DNA from: Haloferax sp046557615
GTDB lineage: Archaea > Halobacteriota > Halobacteria > Halobacteriales > Haloferacaceae
DNA: 64,000 bases
Assembly: GCF_046557615.1 (NCBI RefSeq)
Contig: NZ_JBKIII010000001.1
Coordinates: forward strand, 992,001-1,056,000
Reading direction: 5' to 3'
A model generated the notes under the pieces. It worked only from the letters and a program-made list of their open reading frames with translations. It ran no database searches and was not told the DNA's origin. Below, one piece after another: positions 32,572-40,269 of this stretch; positions within the stretch are counted from its first letter, which is position 1; each line of letters starts with the position of its first letter. Both the position numbers and the translations under genes were made by a program.

Positions 32572-33233
32572 CCCGAATCCTCGTCATCGACAACTACGAC
32601 TCCTTCGCGTACAACCTCGTCCAGTTCGTCGGCGAGGCCGTCGAAGTACAGACGGCCGGGGGCAACGATTCGACCGCCGAGGCGACCGTCGATGTCTACC
32701 GAAACGACGCGCTGACAATCGAAGACATACGAGACATCGACCCTGACGGCATCGTCATCTCGCCCGGCCCTGGCACACCCGACGACGCGGGCGTCTCGAT
32801 TCCGGTGTTTTCGGAACTCGACTACCCCACCCTCGGCGTCTGTCTCGGGCACCAATCGCTGTGTGCCGCACTCGGTGCGCCCGTCGGCCATGCACCCGAA
32901 GTCGTCCACGGAAAGCCCTCACTCATCGAACACGACAGGAAGGGCGTCTTCGCGGACCTCCCGCCGCAAATCGAAGTTGGACGATATCACTCGCTCGCGG
33001 TCGAAGACGCAGACGTACCCGACGAGTTGGTCGTCACGGCCCGGACGGTCGGTACCCCTGATGGCGGCAAAATCGAGAACGTCGTCATGGGCGTTCGCCA
33101 CCGCGAAAAGCCGCATATCGGCGTCCAGTTCCATCCCGAAAGCATCCTCACGGAAGGTGGCAAGACCATCGTCCAAAACTTCGTGAAACTCGCAAGCGAA
33201 GCCGACTCGAAAGTTGTGCGGGGTCAACAGTGA
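32568..33233 (+). CDS. pabA: Aminodeoxychorismate synthase component II (glutamine amidotransferase)
   Basis: 221 aa, GTG start overlapping pabB. Class I glutaminase triad: GVCLGHQSLCAALG near 86-99 (nucleophile Cys in CLGHQ), and IGVQFHPESILTEGGK near 180-195 (His and Glu in FHPES). ILVIDNYDSFAYNLVQFVGE at the N-terminus and ISPGPGTPDDAG near 64 are standard. It supplies ammonia from glutamine to PabB. The 4-bp overlaps on both sides suggest stoichiometric translation. Confidence 0.9.
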   Translation: MTRILVIDNYDSFAYNLVQFVGEAVEVQTAGGNDSTAEATVDVYRNDALTIEDIRDIDPDGIVISPGPGTPDDAGVSIPVFSELDYPTLGVCLGHQSLCAALGAPVGHAPEVVHGKPSLIEHDRKGVFADLPPQIEVGRYHSLAVEDADVPDELVVTARTVGTPDGGKIENVVMGVRHREKPHIGVQFHPESILTEGGKTIVQNFVKLASEADSKVVRGQQ

Positions 33234-34102
33234 GCGACCTCCAGTACTACGTCGATGGCGAGTTCTCTCCGGCAGACGAGGCGTCGATTCCAGTCACCGA
33301 CCGAGGGTTTCTCTACGGCGATGCCGCCTTCGAGACGCTTCGGGCCTACGGCGGCGAGGTGTTCCACTGGGACGCACACGCCGAGCGACTCGCCGAAACG
33401 TGCGACGTGTTGGGGCTGGACCACGGCCTGAGCGAGGGAGAATTGAAAGAGCGTATCGACGCGACGCTGGCCGAAAACGACCTCGACGAGGCCTACGTCA
33501 GGCTCTCGATTACGCGCGGGACACAGGCCGGGCGACTCACACCCGCAGACGTGGTCGAGCCGAGGGTCGTCGTCATCGTCGAACCCCTCGCACGCGGCGG
33601 GCGCGACTCAGAATCGGTGTGGGACGGCCCTGCAACCGTCCAGACGGTCAAGACGCGCCGGGTTCCAGACCGAGCGGTTCCTGCGCGGGCGAAGACTCAC
33701 AACTACCTCAATGGAATTCTCGCTCGCCTCGAACTCCGGGTGACCGGCGCAGACGAAGCACTCATGCTCGATTCGGAAGGGTACGTCACCGAAGGCGCGA
33801 CGAGCAACCTCTTTTTCGTCCACGACAACGCGCTCTGCACGCCGAGCCTAGACGGGCCGGTCCTCCCCGGCATCACTCGCCGAGTCGTCCTCGATTTAGC
33901 TCGCGACGAGGGAATTCCAATTCGAGAGCGCCGTTTCACACCAGACGACGTGCGTGAGGGCGACGAAGCGTTTCTCACGAATTCGACGTGGGAACTCCGA
34001 CCCATCGAGACGGTCGATGGAATCGGCATCGGCGGCGGGCCGGTGACGACGCTCCTCTCACGACTCTACGACGAGTACGTCGAAACGCGGCACTATTACT
34101 AG
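33230..34102 (+). CDS. pabC: Class IV aminotransferase, probable aminodeoxychorismate lyase (PabC)
   Basis: 290 aa, GTG start overlapping pabA. PLP-fold type IV: YYVDGEFSPADEASIPVTDR near 6-25, GFLYGDAAFETLRAYGGEVF near 26-45, the lysine in PARAKTHNYLNGILARLELR near 150, and EGATSNLFFVHDNAL near 188 with PGITRRVVLDLA. In this operon it most likely releases pyruvate from aminodeoxychorismate to give p-aminobenzoate. Branched-chain aminotransferases share the fold, so context decides. Its stop overlaps the convergent Rieske gene by 4 bp. Confidence 0.86.
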   Translation: MSDLQYYVDGEFSPADEASIPVTDRGFLYGDAAFETLRAYGGEVFHWDAHAERLAETCDVLGLDHGLSEGELKERIDATLAENDLDEAYVRLSITRGTQAGRLTPADVVEPRVVVIVEPLARGGRDSESVWDGPATVQTVKTRRVPDRAVPARAKTHNYLNGILARLELRVTGADEALMLDSEGYVTEGATSNLFFVHDNALCTPSLDGPVLPGITRRVVLDLARDEGIPIRERRFTPDDVREGDEAFLTNSTWELRPIETVDGIGIGGGPVTTLLSRLYDEYVETRHYY

Positions 34103-34515
34103 AATTCGACGTTCGAACTCGAGGTGCGGTCGGCGGGGTCTTTCTCGATACCACCCGCACCGACGAAGTCGAACTTCTCGTCCGAGAGGAACACGTGGTC
34201 GCCATCGACGGTGATGTCGATATCGTCGAGGTAGGCACCTTCGCACGGCCCGTAGTTGCAGTAGCCCGAATCGGCTTCGAAGTACGCACCGTGGTTTTCG
34301 CAGATGAGTTCGCCGTTGCGCATCGACGCACCCGAGCCTTTGTCGATTTTGATGTGCGTCAGGTGCATGCAGTAGTTGAGCCAGCCGCGGAGTTCGCCGT
34401 CTGTTCGCACGAGGATGGCTTCGCGTTCCTCGTCATCGGCGTCGCGGACGCGAAACAGAAACGTCGTGTCTGCCGGGACGTCTTCGACCGAGCAGATACG
34501 TTCGAGGTCGCTCAT
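34099..34515 (-). CDS. Stand-alone Rieske [2Fe-2S] protein
   Basis: 138 aa from MSDLERICSV; an upstream extension to 34656 is basic and improbable. The cluster motifs are NYCMHLTHIKIDKG near 48 (C-x-H) and LICENHGAYFEADSGY near 75 (C-x-x-H). It has no transmembrane anchor, so it is a soluble ferredoxin-like Rieske protein, as in small haloarchaeal Rieske (2Fe-2S) proteins. Electron partner unknown; convergent with pabC, 3' ends overlapping by 4 bp. A second Cys pair in GYCNYGPCEGAY follows. Confidence 0.88.
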   Translation of the reverse strand: MSDLERICSVEDVPADTTFLFRVRDADDEEREAILVRTDGELRGWLNYCMHLTHIKIDKGSGASMRNGELICENHGAYFEADSGYCNYGPCEGAYLDDIDITVDGDHVFLSDEKFDFVGAGGIEKDPADRTSSSNVEF

Positions 34516-34701
34516 TGGTACTGGGTTGGAACGCGGGTGAAAATGCGCTTCGGATTTGGGAGGTCGATTCCGAGGCCCTGTGGAAATTATGTGAACTTGA
34601 TAGATGCGTCGTGTTGAATACAGGGCGCGAGTCTTGCACGGCACCCGCTCCAACATCTGGGTGTAGATTGGGTCAATACAGTCTGAGGAGAGGACGGTCG
34701 C

Positions 34702-35220
34702 TCAGTCTTCGAGATATGACTTCTCGATATTCTGGTCGCCCCCAATAAGTGTCGTCAGCCACCGGGTGGCGATATCGAACACCGCGACGAGTGGCCCCAG
34801 TGCGCGTTCAACGTACGAAATCGGGCGCGCGACGCGGAGACTCCAGGACTTTGCATGAGCGAGTCCATAGGATTTCGGTACGATTTCTCCGAAGACGAGG
34901 ACGAGAACGCTCACGCTGAGTGTCGCAATCACGACGGTAAAACCGGGAGGGAGAAACCGCGCGACCAGAAGTGTGACGATGCTGGTGATGGCGATGTTGA
35001 CGAGGTTGTTTCCGACCAACAGCGTGACAAGGAGTCGGTGCGGGTTCGCGCGGAGTTGTTCGAGCCTGTGGCTTTCGGTCGAACTGTTGTCCGTCGCGGT
35101 CTGCACCCATTCATCCGGGAGCGAAAAGATAGCTGACTCACTACTAGAGAAGAACGCACTCAATGCCAACAGAATCACGACTGCGATAAGTGACGGTACC
35201 AAAATCGAGTATGTATTCAT
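34702..35220 (-). CDS. DUF21 (CNNM) transmembrane-domain protein without CBS/CorC domains
   Basis: 172 aa: about four hydrophobic helices (SILVPSLIAVVILLALSAFF, LVTLLVGNNLVNIAITSIVT, TVVIATLSVSVLVLVFGEIV) and the typical SSSESAIFSLPDEWV near 25 and GEIVPKSYGLAHAKSW near 113. CNNM/CorC proteins handle Mg2+ or Co2+ and normally carry cytosolic CBS and transporter-associated domains after this point; here the protein stops at QNIEKSYLED. The domain itself looks complete, so this may be a natural short form rather than a truncation. It stands alone near the tRNA gene. Confidence 0.8.
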   Translation of the reverse strand: MNTYSILVPSLIAVVILLALSAFFSSSESAIFSLPDEWVQTATDNSSTESHRLEQLRANPHRLLVTLLVGNNLVNIAITSIVTLLVARFLPPGFTVVIATLSVSVLVLVFGEIVPKSYGLAHAKSWSLRVARPISYVERALGPLVAVFDIATRWLTTLIGGDQNIEKSYLED

Positions 35221-35406
35221 ACATCACTCATACGCCAGAAGGTGTATGAAAACCCGTGATTGGGTCCCACTCAACTGCCCCGCTGATTCAGTAGGCAATA
35301 CCTGAAAGAAGCAGGGTGCTGTGCTGACGTCATGCTCTCTATTCACCACAGTCACCGAGACCTGTCACCGAGTTAGATATTCAAGGAAGTCACTCAGCAA
35401 GAACAG

Positions 35407-35426
35407 AGCGGGAGGTAGATTTGAAC
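35407..35426 (-). repeat. 20-bp duplicate of the 3' end of the initiator tRNA (possible att scar)
   Basis: AGCGGGAGGTAGATTTGAAC here is identical to 35537-35556, the acceptor stem and T-arm end of the tRNA. The two copies are direct repeats 130 bp apart, and the extra copy lies on the 3' side of the tRNA, where archaeal tRNA-targeting integrases leave their second attachment site. The rest of a tRNA is absent, so it is not a gene. Confidence 0.6.
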
Positions 35427-35488
35427 CCCAGTCGCTGGCGCTCCCACGTTCAAACTACCACGTTGCAACCCTCACAGAATCAAGTCGG

Positions 35489-35512
35489 AGCGACGCGATG
35501 AAACGCGTCGCT
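35489..35512. terminator. Strong hairpin downstream of the initiator tRNA
   Basis: AGCGACGCG and CGCGTCGCT (35489-35497, 35504-35512) pair perfectly over a 6-base loop ATGAAA. It lies 24-47 bases past the tRNA 3' end. No U-run follows, so terminator or processing role is uncertain. Confidence 0.35.
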
Positions 35513-35535
35513 TGGGATTGTGAGTTCAGGAGAAG

Positions 35536-35610
35536 TAGCGGGAGGTAGATTTGAACTACCGATCTCCGGGTTATGAGCCCGGCGGAATCTCCTGGCTATC
35601 CCATCCCGCT
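35536..35610 (-). tRNA. Initiator tRNA-Met (anticodon CAU)
   Basis: 75 nt including the discriminator base, no encoded CCA. The acceptor stem is AGCGGGA / TCCCGCT with the A1:U72 pair that marks archaeal initiators; the anticodon arm reads CGGGCTCATAACCCG, with three stacked G:C pairs (GGG/CCC) next to the loop. The T-loop is GTTCAAAT. A TATA-like AACAATAAACG (minus strand, about 35629-35639) lies upstream. No intron. Confidence 0.95.
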
Positions 35611-35670
35611 GAATCAACAAAAGCGACGTTTATTGTTAAGGCTTCTGTTTCGACCGCCGTGTGTCAATTT

Positions 35671-36138
35671 TCACCGTGTCTCGTCGTGACCCGAATGGGT
35701 CCCAACACGCCACGTGAACAGGGTTTCTGTGACGTAATTCAGGAACATCGAGGCACCGATTGCGAGGGGAAGTGGGATGAGCGCCCAGAGGTCGATACCG
35801 AAGACCGGAATCGAAATCGGAATCTCCCGAAAGCCGCGGACGACGAGTACCTGCACGAGCAACCCGCCACTCCGGACGAAATTCGACTTGAGGAATCGCC
35901 GAAGCTTCGCAGTGAGACCATCTGCACCGGCGTCGGCGAAGGTCCACCGGTCGTTGATGAGAAACATCACGATGATGGCGACTTCCGCGCCAGCGAGTTT
36001 GGCAACCTCGCCGACGACGCCGAAGAGAACGATAAGCAGACTGCTCACCGTGAGGTCGAACATCGCCCCGACGAGACCGACAGACGCGAACTTACCGAAT
36101 CGAACCCCAGAGACGAGTGTATCGAGCCGATTAGTCAT
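35671..36138 (-). CDS. GtrA-like membrane protein
   Basis: 155 aa from ATG at 36138. Four predicted helices: RFGKFASVGLVGAMFDLTVS with LLIVLFGVVG, EVAIIVMFLINDRWTF, SGGLLVQVLVV and ALIPLPLAIGASMFLNYVTE. The NDRWTF and NYVxxRxWxF-like NYVTETLFTWRV motifs define GtrA (flippase-type) proteins that move polyprenyl-linked sugars across the membrane. It overlaps the glycosyltransferase upstream by 8 bp, so the two act together. Confidence 0.88.
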   Translation of the reverse strand: MTNRLDTLVSGVRFGKFASVGLVGAMFDLTVSSLLIVLFGVVGEVAKLAGAEVAIIVMFLINDRWTFADAGADGLTAKLRRFLKSNFVRSGGLLVQVLVVRGFREIPISIPVFGIDLWALIPLPLAIGASMFLNYVTETLFTWRVGTHSGHDETR

Positions 36139-36913
36139 CGGTCGCCTCAGAGAACTCGTCGATGAGGGCGTGCTGGTCGCGCCGTGCGGCAATGAGTTCG
36201 TGCAGGCGGTCCTGTCGAATCGTCCGTGCGCGATGGCGAGAACGCAGGAGGCCGCGGCCCATCTTGAACGTCGTCTCGATTGGTGAGACCGTCGAGTTGG
36301 GCGCGTCTTCCCAGACGACTGGAATCTCGGCGACGCGGTGGCCGAAGGCACCCGAGACGGCGACAAGTTCGATATCCCACGCAAATCCGGGTTCGTAGAG
36401 GTGTTCGCGCACGTCCGCCCACGCCGCCGCGTGGATGGCTTTCGACCCGCACTGGTAGTCGTAGAGTGGGACGTCGAGCAGACGCCGGGCGAGCCATGCG
36501 AAGCCATCACCGAGGTAGCGACGGGCGATAGTTTGATGTGATGCGATGGTCGCCTCCGGGTGTCGGCGCGACCCGACCCCCAGGTCAGCACCGTCGCGGA
36601 CGGCCGAGACGACGGCGGCGATGGAGGAGGCCGGGGTGCTACCGTCGGCGTCGGCGAACGCGAGAATATCGGTATCGAGTGCTTCGAACCCGGCGGTGAT
36701 GGCCGAACCTTTCCCGCGGCGAGCGTCCACGGCGTTCACGATAGCAACATCGGGGAGGGCATCAAGGGCGGAGAGCGTCTCCGTCCGTGGGGCGTCGAGT
36801 TCGACGCGAACGACCGTCGGGTCGAGGGCCTCGACGAGGTCACGGACGTAGGGGACGAGACGTTCGGGGTCGGGCCGATACGCAGGAACGACGACCCCGA
36901 CAGACTGCGACAT
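36131..36913 (-). CDS. GT2-family glycosyltransferase (dolichyl-phosphate sugar synthase-like)
   Basis: 260 aa. N-terminal VGVVVPAYRPDPERL, AVDARRGKGSAITAGFEALD near 63-82 and ILAFADADGSTPASSI near 84-99 (DxD metal motif) are GT-A fold hallmarks of Dpg/DPMS-like enzymes. LYDYQCGSKAIHAAAW near 150 and IELVAVSGAFGHRVAEIPVV follow. It should load a sugar onto a polyprenyl phosphate carrier. It overlaps gtrA by 8 bp; the divergent DUF2298 gene is 92 bp away. Sugar unknown. Confidence 0.88.
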   Translation of the reverse strand: MSQSVGVVVPAYRPDPERLVPYVRDLVEALDPTVVRVELDAPRTETLSALDALPDVAIVNAVDARRGKGSAITAGFEALDTDILAFADADGSTPASSIAAVVSAVRDGADLGVGSRRHPEATIASHQTIARRYLGDGFAWLARRLLDVPLYDYQCGSKAIHAAAWADVREHLYEPGFAWDIELVAVSGAFGHRVAEIPVVWEDAPNSTVSPIETTFKMGRGLLRSRHRARTIRQDRLHELIAARRDQHALIDEFSEATDD

Positions 36914-37005
36914 AAGGAGACATTCTCCAAACTGAGTAAAAAGCCAACCGCTCTTTGCCCGCCATCCATAACACGTATTGCATCGGACGAACGTTCAACT
37001 GACAG

Positions 37006-39342
37006 ATGGAATACGCCCTCGTTGTCCGGTGGTTGGTGGTGTTTGCGGCACTCTGGGCGGTCGGGTTACCCCTGTCTGCTCGTCTGTTTCGTCGCCTCCC
37101 CGGAAGCGCCCCCGGATTCACGCTCCCCGTCGTCTTCGTCGCGCTCGCCCTCCCAATCTACTACGTCGGCCACCTCGCGTTCGGCCCGTCCACACTGCTC
37201 ATGGCAGTCCCGTTACTGGTCGCACTCTCAGCCGCCGCCGGACTCGACTTCGAAGCCCTCCAATCGCGGTCGGTCCAACTCGCACCAGACCTCGATATCG
37301 ACCGCCGAGCAGTCGCCGAGGCGGCCGTCGTCTTCGCCATCGCGTTCCTCTTCGCGGTGGCGTTGCGCGCGCTCGACCCGGCGGTACACGCGGGGGGCGG
37401 CGAGAAATTCCTCGACTTCGGACTTCTCAAATCACTCTCCCGCGCGGCGGTGCTTCCACCCGAGGACATGTGGTTCGCCGGTGAACCGGTGAAGTACTAC
37501 TTCGGTGGCCACCTCGTCGCCATCATCCTCGCGTGGCTCACGGGGACGACCCCAGAGTTCGCGTACAACCTCGCACTCGCCGGGTTCTTCGGGATTCTCG
37601 TCACCGGCGCCTACGAGTTGGGCCGGTCAATGTCGGTCATTCAAGGTGCAAACGGTCGTCTCGGTGGGTTGCTCGCAGCCTTCTTCGTCGGCTTCGCCAG
37701 CAACCTCGCTACTGCGGGTCGGTTCGCACTGGGCGTCCTCCCAGAAGGTCTCAAACGACCGCTCGTGCAGGCAATCGCCGACAACACACAGTACACGACC
37801 GAGCAGGTACTTGCGGGGACTGCAGACTTCTCCTACTGGCATGCGAGTCGCGTGATTCCCGGCACAATCAACGAGTTTCCGCTCTTTGCGTGGCTGAACG
37901 GCGACCTGCACGCACACATGATGGGAACGCCATTCCTCCTACTCGCCGCCGGGTTTGCACTGGCGTACTTCCGGACTCCCGAATCAGACGTGTGGGAGCG
38001 ACGCCTGCTCGTGGTCGCCACGATTTTCCTCGGTGCCCTCCAGTTCGTCGTCGATACGTGGAGTTTCCCGTCAGTCTTTGGCGTACTCTTCCTTGGAGTC
38101 GTCTTCGCGCCCGCGCGCCCGTGGTCTGTGTTTACTGACCGCTTCTCGGGGCAATTTGAGGACAACCCGGTCGCGGGTGAGGCTTCGAGACTGCTCGGAA
38201 CGACGGTACTCGTCGGTGTCGCGGGCGTCGTCGCGCTCGTCCTCGCGAGTCCGTTCCTCCTCGGAACCGTCGCCGGAAGCGGAAGCGAGCGAACCGTCGA
38301 AGTCCTGCTTCCCACGAACCGAAGCGGGTTCGGCGTGCTGTTTCTCGTCCACGGTGCGTTCCTCACGGCCTTTGGACTTCACTACGCGAGCCAACTCGGT
38401 GGCAAAGCGTCGCTCCGAGTTGGTCTCGGTGTTCTCGCCATCGGCGTCGTCGCCCTCCTCCAGTCGTTTTCGGCGCTCGCGCTCGTGATTCCGTTCATCG
38501 TCGTCGGCTGGGTCATCCTTCGCGCACGTGAGAACCCGCGATTCGAGACGGTTCTCGTCATCGCCGGTGCGGGACTCGTCGCACTCGTCGAACTCATTTA
38601 CGTAAACGAGCAGGCCGGACCGGGGCGGATGAACACGGTGTTCAAGACGTACATGCAGGTGTGGGTACTGTGGGGCGCGGCGATGGGACCGGTGCTTGCC
38701 ACACTCGTCCGCGACGCGGCCGAGAAGACTACGCTGTCGGTACCGAAACTCGACTTTCGAATTTCATCGGGCGCACTCCGCACCGTTGCAGTCGCGGTGG
38801 TCGTCGTCTTGGTCGCATCTACGTCGGTTTACGGCACGCTCGCCGTCACCGACCACACGAACTCGCCACGCGAGGAGGCGACGCTCGATGCGACTGCGTT
38901 CGCAGAGTGGTGGCACGAAGACGAAGCGACGGCAATCGACTGGCTCGATGCCGAAGTCGAAGGGAACCCGACGATTCTCACCGCGCCCGGGACCAAGTGG
39001 TCGGCGACGCTCGACGACCAACGCGAATACGTCATGTACGCCTGGCGCGGCAATCCCGAGTCGAGTCTGACGGGGATTCCGACCGTTGCCGGGTGGGCAC
39101 ACGAAGTCGGCTATCGTGGTCCGGAGGCGTACTACGACCGCGTGCGCGACGTGGATGCGATGTACGTCGGTGACGACGCCACGCGGCGGCAACTCGTCGA
39201 GCAGTACGACGTGCAGTACGTGTGGGTCGGTCCCGGTGAGAACGCCCGCTACGGGAGCATCGAGACGGACGTGCCGTGGCTCACAGAAGTGCACCGCTCG
39301 GGGTCCGTCGTGGTGTACGAAGTAGAAGAAGACGCGCTTTAG
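37006..39342 (+). CDS. DUF2298 large membrane protein (Chlor_Arch_YYY type)
   Basis: 778 aa with many hydrophobic helices and a C-terminal soluble domain of about 150 residues (WWHEDEATAIDWLDAEVEGN, REYVMYAWRGNPESS, YDVQYVWVGPGENARYGSIE). Family features are KFLDFGLLKSLSRAAVLPPE with DMWFAGEPVKYYFGGH near 130-165, which contains the YYYGGH-like motif giving the YYY name, and FPLFAWLNGDLHAHMM near 288. The overall layout recalls polyprenyl-sugar GT-C glycosyltransferases. Its neighbours (GT2 and GtrA) fit that idea. Its stop overlaps the convergent HAH_0734 gene. Confidence 0.9.
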   Translation: MEYALVVRWLVVFAALWAVGLPLSARLFRRLPGSAPGFTLPVVFVALALPIYYVGHLAFGPSTLLMAVPLLVALSAAAGLDFEALQSRSVQLAPDLDIDRRAVAEAAVVFAIAFLFAVALRALDPAVHAGGGEKFLDFGLLKSLSRAAVLPPEDMWFAGEPVKYYFGGHLVAIILAWLTGTTPEFAYNLALAGFFGILVTGAYELGRSMSVIQGANGRLGGLLAAFFVGFASNLATAGRFALGVLPEGLKRPLVQAIADNTQYTTEQVLAGTADFSYWHASRVIPGTINEFPLFAWLNGDLHAHMMGTPFLLLAAGFALAYFRTPESDVWERRLLVVATIFLGALQFVVDTWSFPSVFGVLFLGVVFAPARPWSVFTDRFSGQFEDNPVAGEASRLLGTTVLVGVAGVVALVLASPFLLGTVAGSGSERTVEVLLPTNRSGFGVLFLVHGAFLTAFGLHYASQLGGKASLRVGLGVLAIGVVALLQSFSALALVIPFIVVGWVILRARENPRFETVLVIAGAGLVALVELIYVNEQAGPGRMNTVFKTYMQVWVLWGAAMGPVLATLVRDAAEKTTLSVPKLDFRISSGALRTVAVAVVVVLVASTSVYGTLAVTDHTNSPREEATLDATAFAEWWHEDEATAIDWLDAEVEGNPTILTAPGTKWSATLDDQREYVMYAWRGNPESSLTGIPTVAGWAHEVGYRGPEAYYDRVRDVDAMYVGDDATRRQLVEQYDVQYVWVGPGENARYGSIETDVPWLTEVHRSGSVVVYEVEEDAL

Positions 39343-39602
39343 GCGCTTGCGCCGCTCTTGCTGACGACCTCGATGGCCTCGGCATCGACGCCTTCGGTGT
39401 CCAGCCAGTGCGGGACGAACTCACGCTTTTCGAACGCTTCGCGCTCGTCTTCCGTGCCGACGGTACACCAGAGCTGGACGCGCTCGGGGCCGTGCCATTC
39501 GCCCTGTTTGTCGATAGAGAACAGAACGTACTCCTCGCCGTCGTAGTTGATGACGCCATCGCGTCGAACGCCGGGGTCCCCGTGGATGATGAGCTTCTTC
39601 AT
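39339..39602 (-). CDS. Small conserved haloarchaeal protein (HAH_0734 family)
   Basis: 87 aa from MKKLIIHGDPGVRRDGVINY; an upstream extension is basic. The rest reads as a beta-rich small domain (EEYVLFSIDKQGEWHGPERV, QLWCTVGTEDEREAFEKREF) with a Ser/Ala tail (SKSGASA). Known to me only by the family name. Convergent with DUF2298 (4-bp overlap) and divergent from rpl44e with a 171-bp gap. Function unknown. Confidence 0.82.
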   Translation of the reverse strand: MKKLIIHGDPGVRRDGVINYDGEEYVLFSIDKQGEWHGPERVQLWCTVGTEDEREAFEKREFVPHWLDTEGVDAEAIEVVSKSGASA

Positions 39603-39732
39603 GCGCCCGGATTGGTACACACGTCGCTTAATCGCTTCGGCTTTGGGTTTCGCCAAGGGGTAGTGTGGGGCGTTGACATACACCGAATCAGGGTACAGAA
39701 GGCCCGTTGAGGGCCGCGGCGAACCAAACGGG

Positions 39733-39738
39733 TTTTAA
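39733..39738 (+). promoter_or_regulatory. Probable promoter of the L44e operon
   Basis: AACGGGTTTTAACG (TATA core TTTTAA at 39733-39738) is about 36 bases before the ATG at 39774. A short leader CACAAGGTCGATATCT with an AAGGT ribosome-site-like string follows. Confidence 0.45.
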
Positions 39739-39773
39739 CGCACCATGTCGAATCCCCCACAAGGTCGATATCT

Positions 39774-40055
39774 ATGCAGATGCCACGCCGTTTCAACACG
39801 TATTGTCCCCACTGCCAGTCTCACAGCGAGCACGAAGTGGAGAAAGTCCGGACGGGACGCCCGACCGGCATGAAGTGGAACGCCCGTCAAACGCGACGCG
39901 GCAAAGCAACCATCGGTAACGCCGGTAAGTTCTCCAAGGTTCCTGGTGGAGACAAGCCGACGAAGAAGACGCACCTGAAGTACATTTGCTCGGACTGCGG
40001 CAAAGCCCACATGCGGAAAGGATGGCGCGCAGGCCGACTCGAATTCCAGGAGTAA
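39774..40055 (+). CDS. rpl44e: Ribosomal protein eL42 (L44e)
   Basis: 93 aa (or 91 from the second ATG, MPRRFNTYCPHCQ). Zinc ligands are TYCPHCQSHSEHEVEKV near 10 and YICSDCGKAHMRKGWRAGRL near 71. The basic GRPTGMKWNARQTRRGKATI region contacts rRNA near the E site. First gene of a translation/RNP operon with rps27e, aIF2-alpha and nop10. Confidence 0.96.
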   Translation: MQMPRRFNTYCPHCQSHSEHEVEKVRTGRPTGMKWNARQTRRGKATIGNAGKFSKVPGGDKPTKKTHLKYICSDCGKAHMRKGWRAGRLEFQE

Positions 40056-40059
40056 ATCA

Positions 40060-40251
40060 ATGGCAGGAAACTACTACAAAGTCGCATGCCCCGACTGTGG
40101 CAACGAACAGATTGTCTTCGGAAAAGCCTCCTCGGTCGTCAGCTGTGCCGTCTGTGGCACGACGCTGGCATCCCCGACGGGCGGCAACGCTGAATTCCAC
40201 GGTGAGGTCGTCGAGACCGTCGAAGACCGTGGCAACAAGGTCGAGGCATAA
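40060..40251 (+). CDS. rps27e: Ribosomal protein eS27 (S27e)
   Basis: 63 aa with a C4 zinc ribbon: YKVACPDCGNEQIVFGK near 6 and VVSCAVCGTTLASPTGG near 27. The start is 4 bases after the L44e stop. Small-subunit protein. Confidence 0.96.
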   Translation: MAGNYYKVACPDCGNEQIVFGKASSVVSCAVCGTTLASPTGGNAEFHGEVVETVEDRGNKVEA

Positions 40252-40269
40252 CGGTTCGGAGGAACCCGT

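Larger units (their letters stand above)
35221..35535. other. 315-bp gene-free stretch between the DUF21 gene and the initiator tRNA
   Basis: No convincing coding sequence. It holds a 20-bp copy of the tRNA 3' end (35407-35426), a strong 9-bp hairpin (35489-35512), and AT-rich sequence that would include the DUF21 promoter. The stretch CACGTTCAAACTACCACGTT (35445-35464) lies between. Confidence 0.6.

Noticed and set aside
34702..35220. DUF21 gene as a pseudogene
   Set aside because: The transmembrane domain is whole and the end is clean; no downstream CBS remnant is seen.
35407..35470. Second tRNA gene next to the initiator tRNA
   Set aside because: Only the 3' 20 bases match; no anticodon or D arm can be folded. 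Reported as a repeat.
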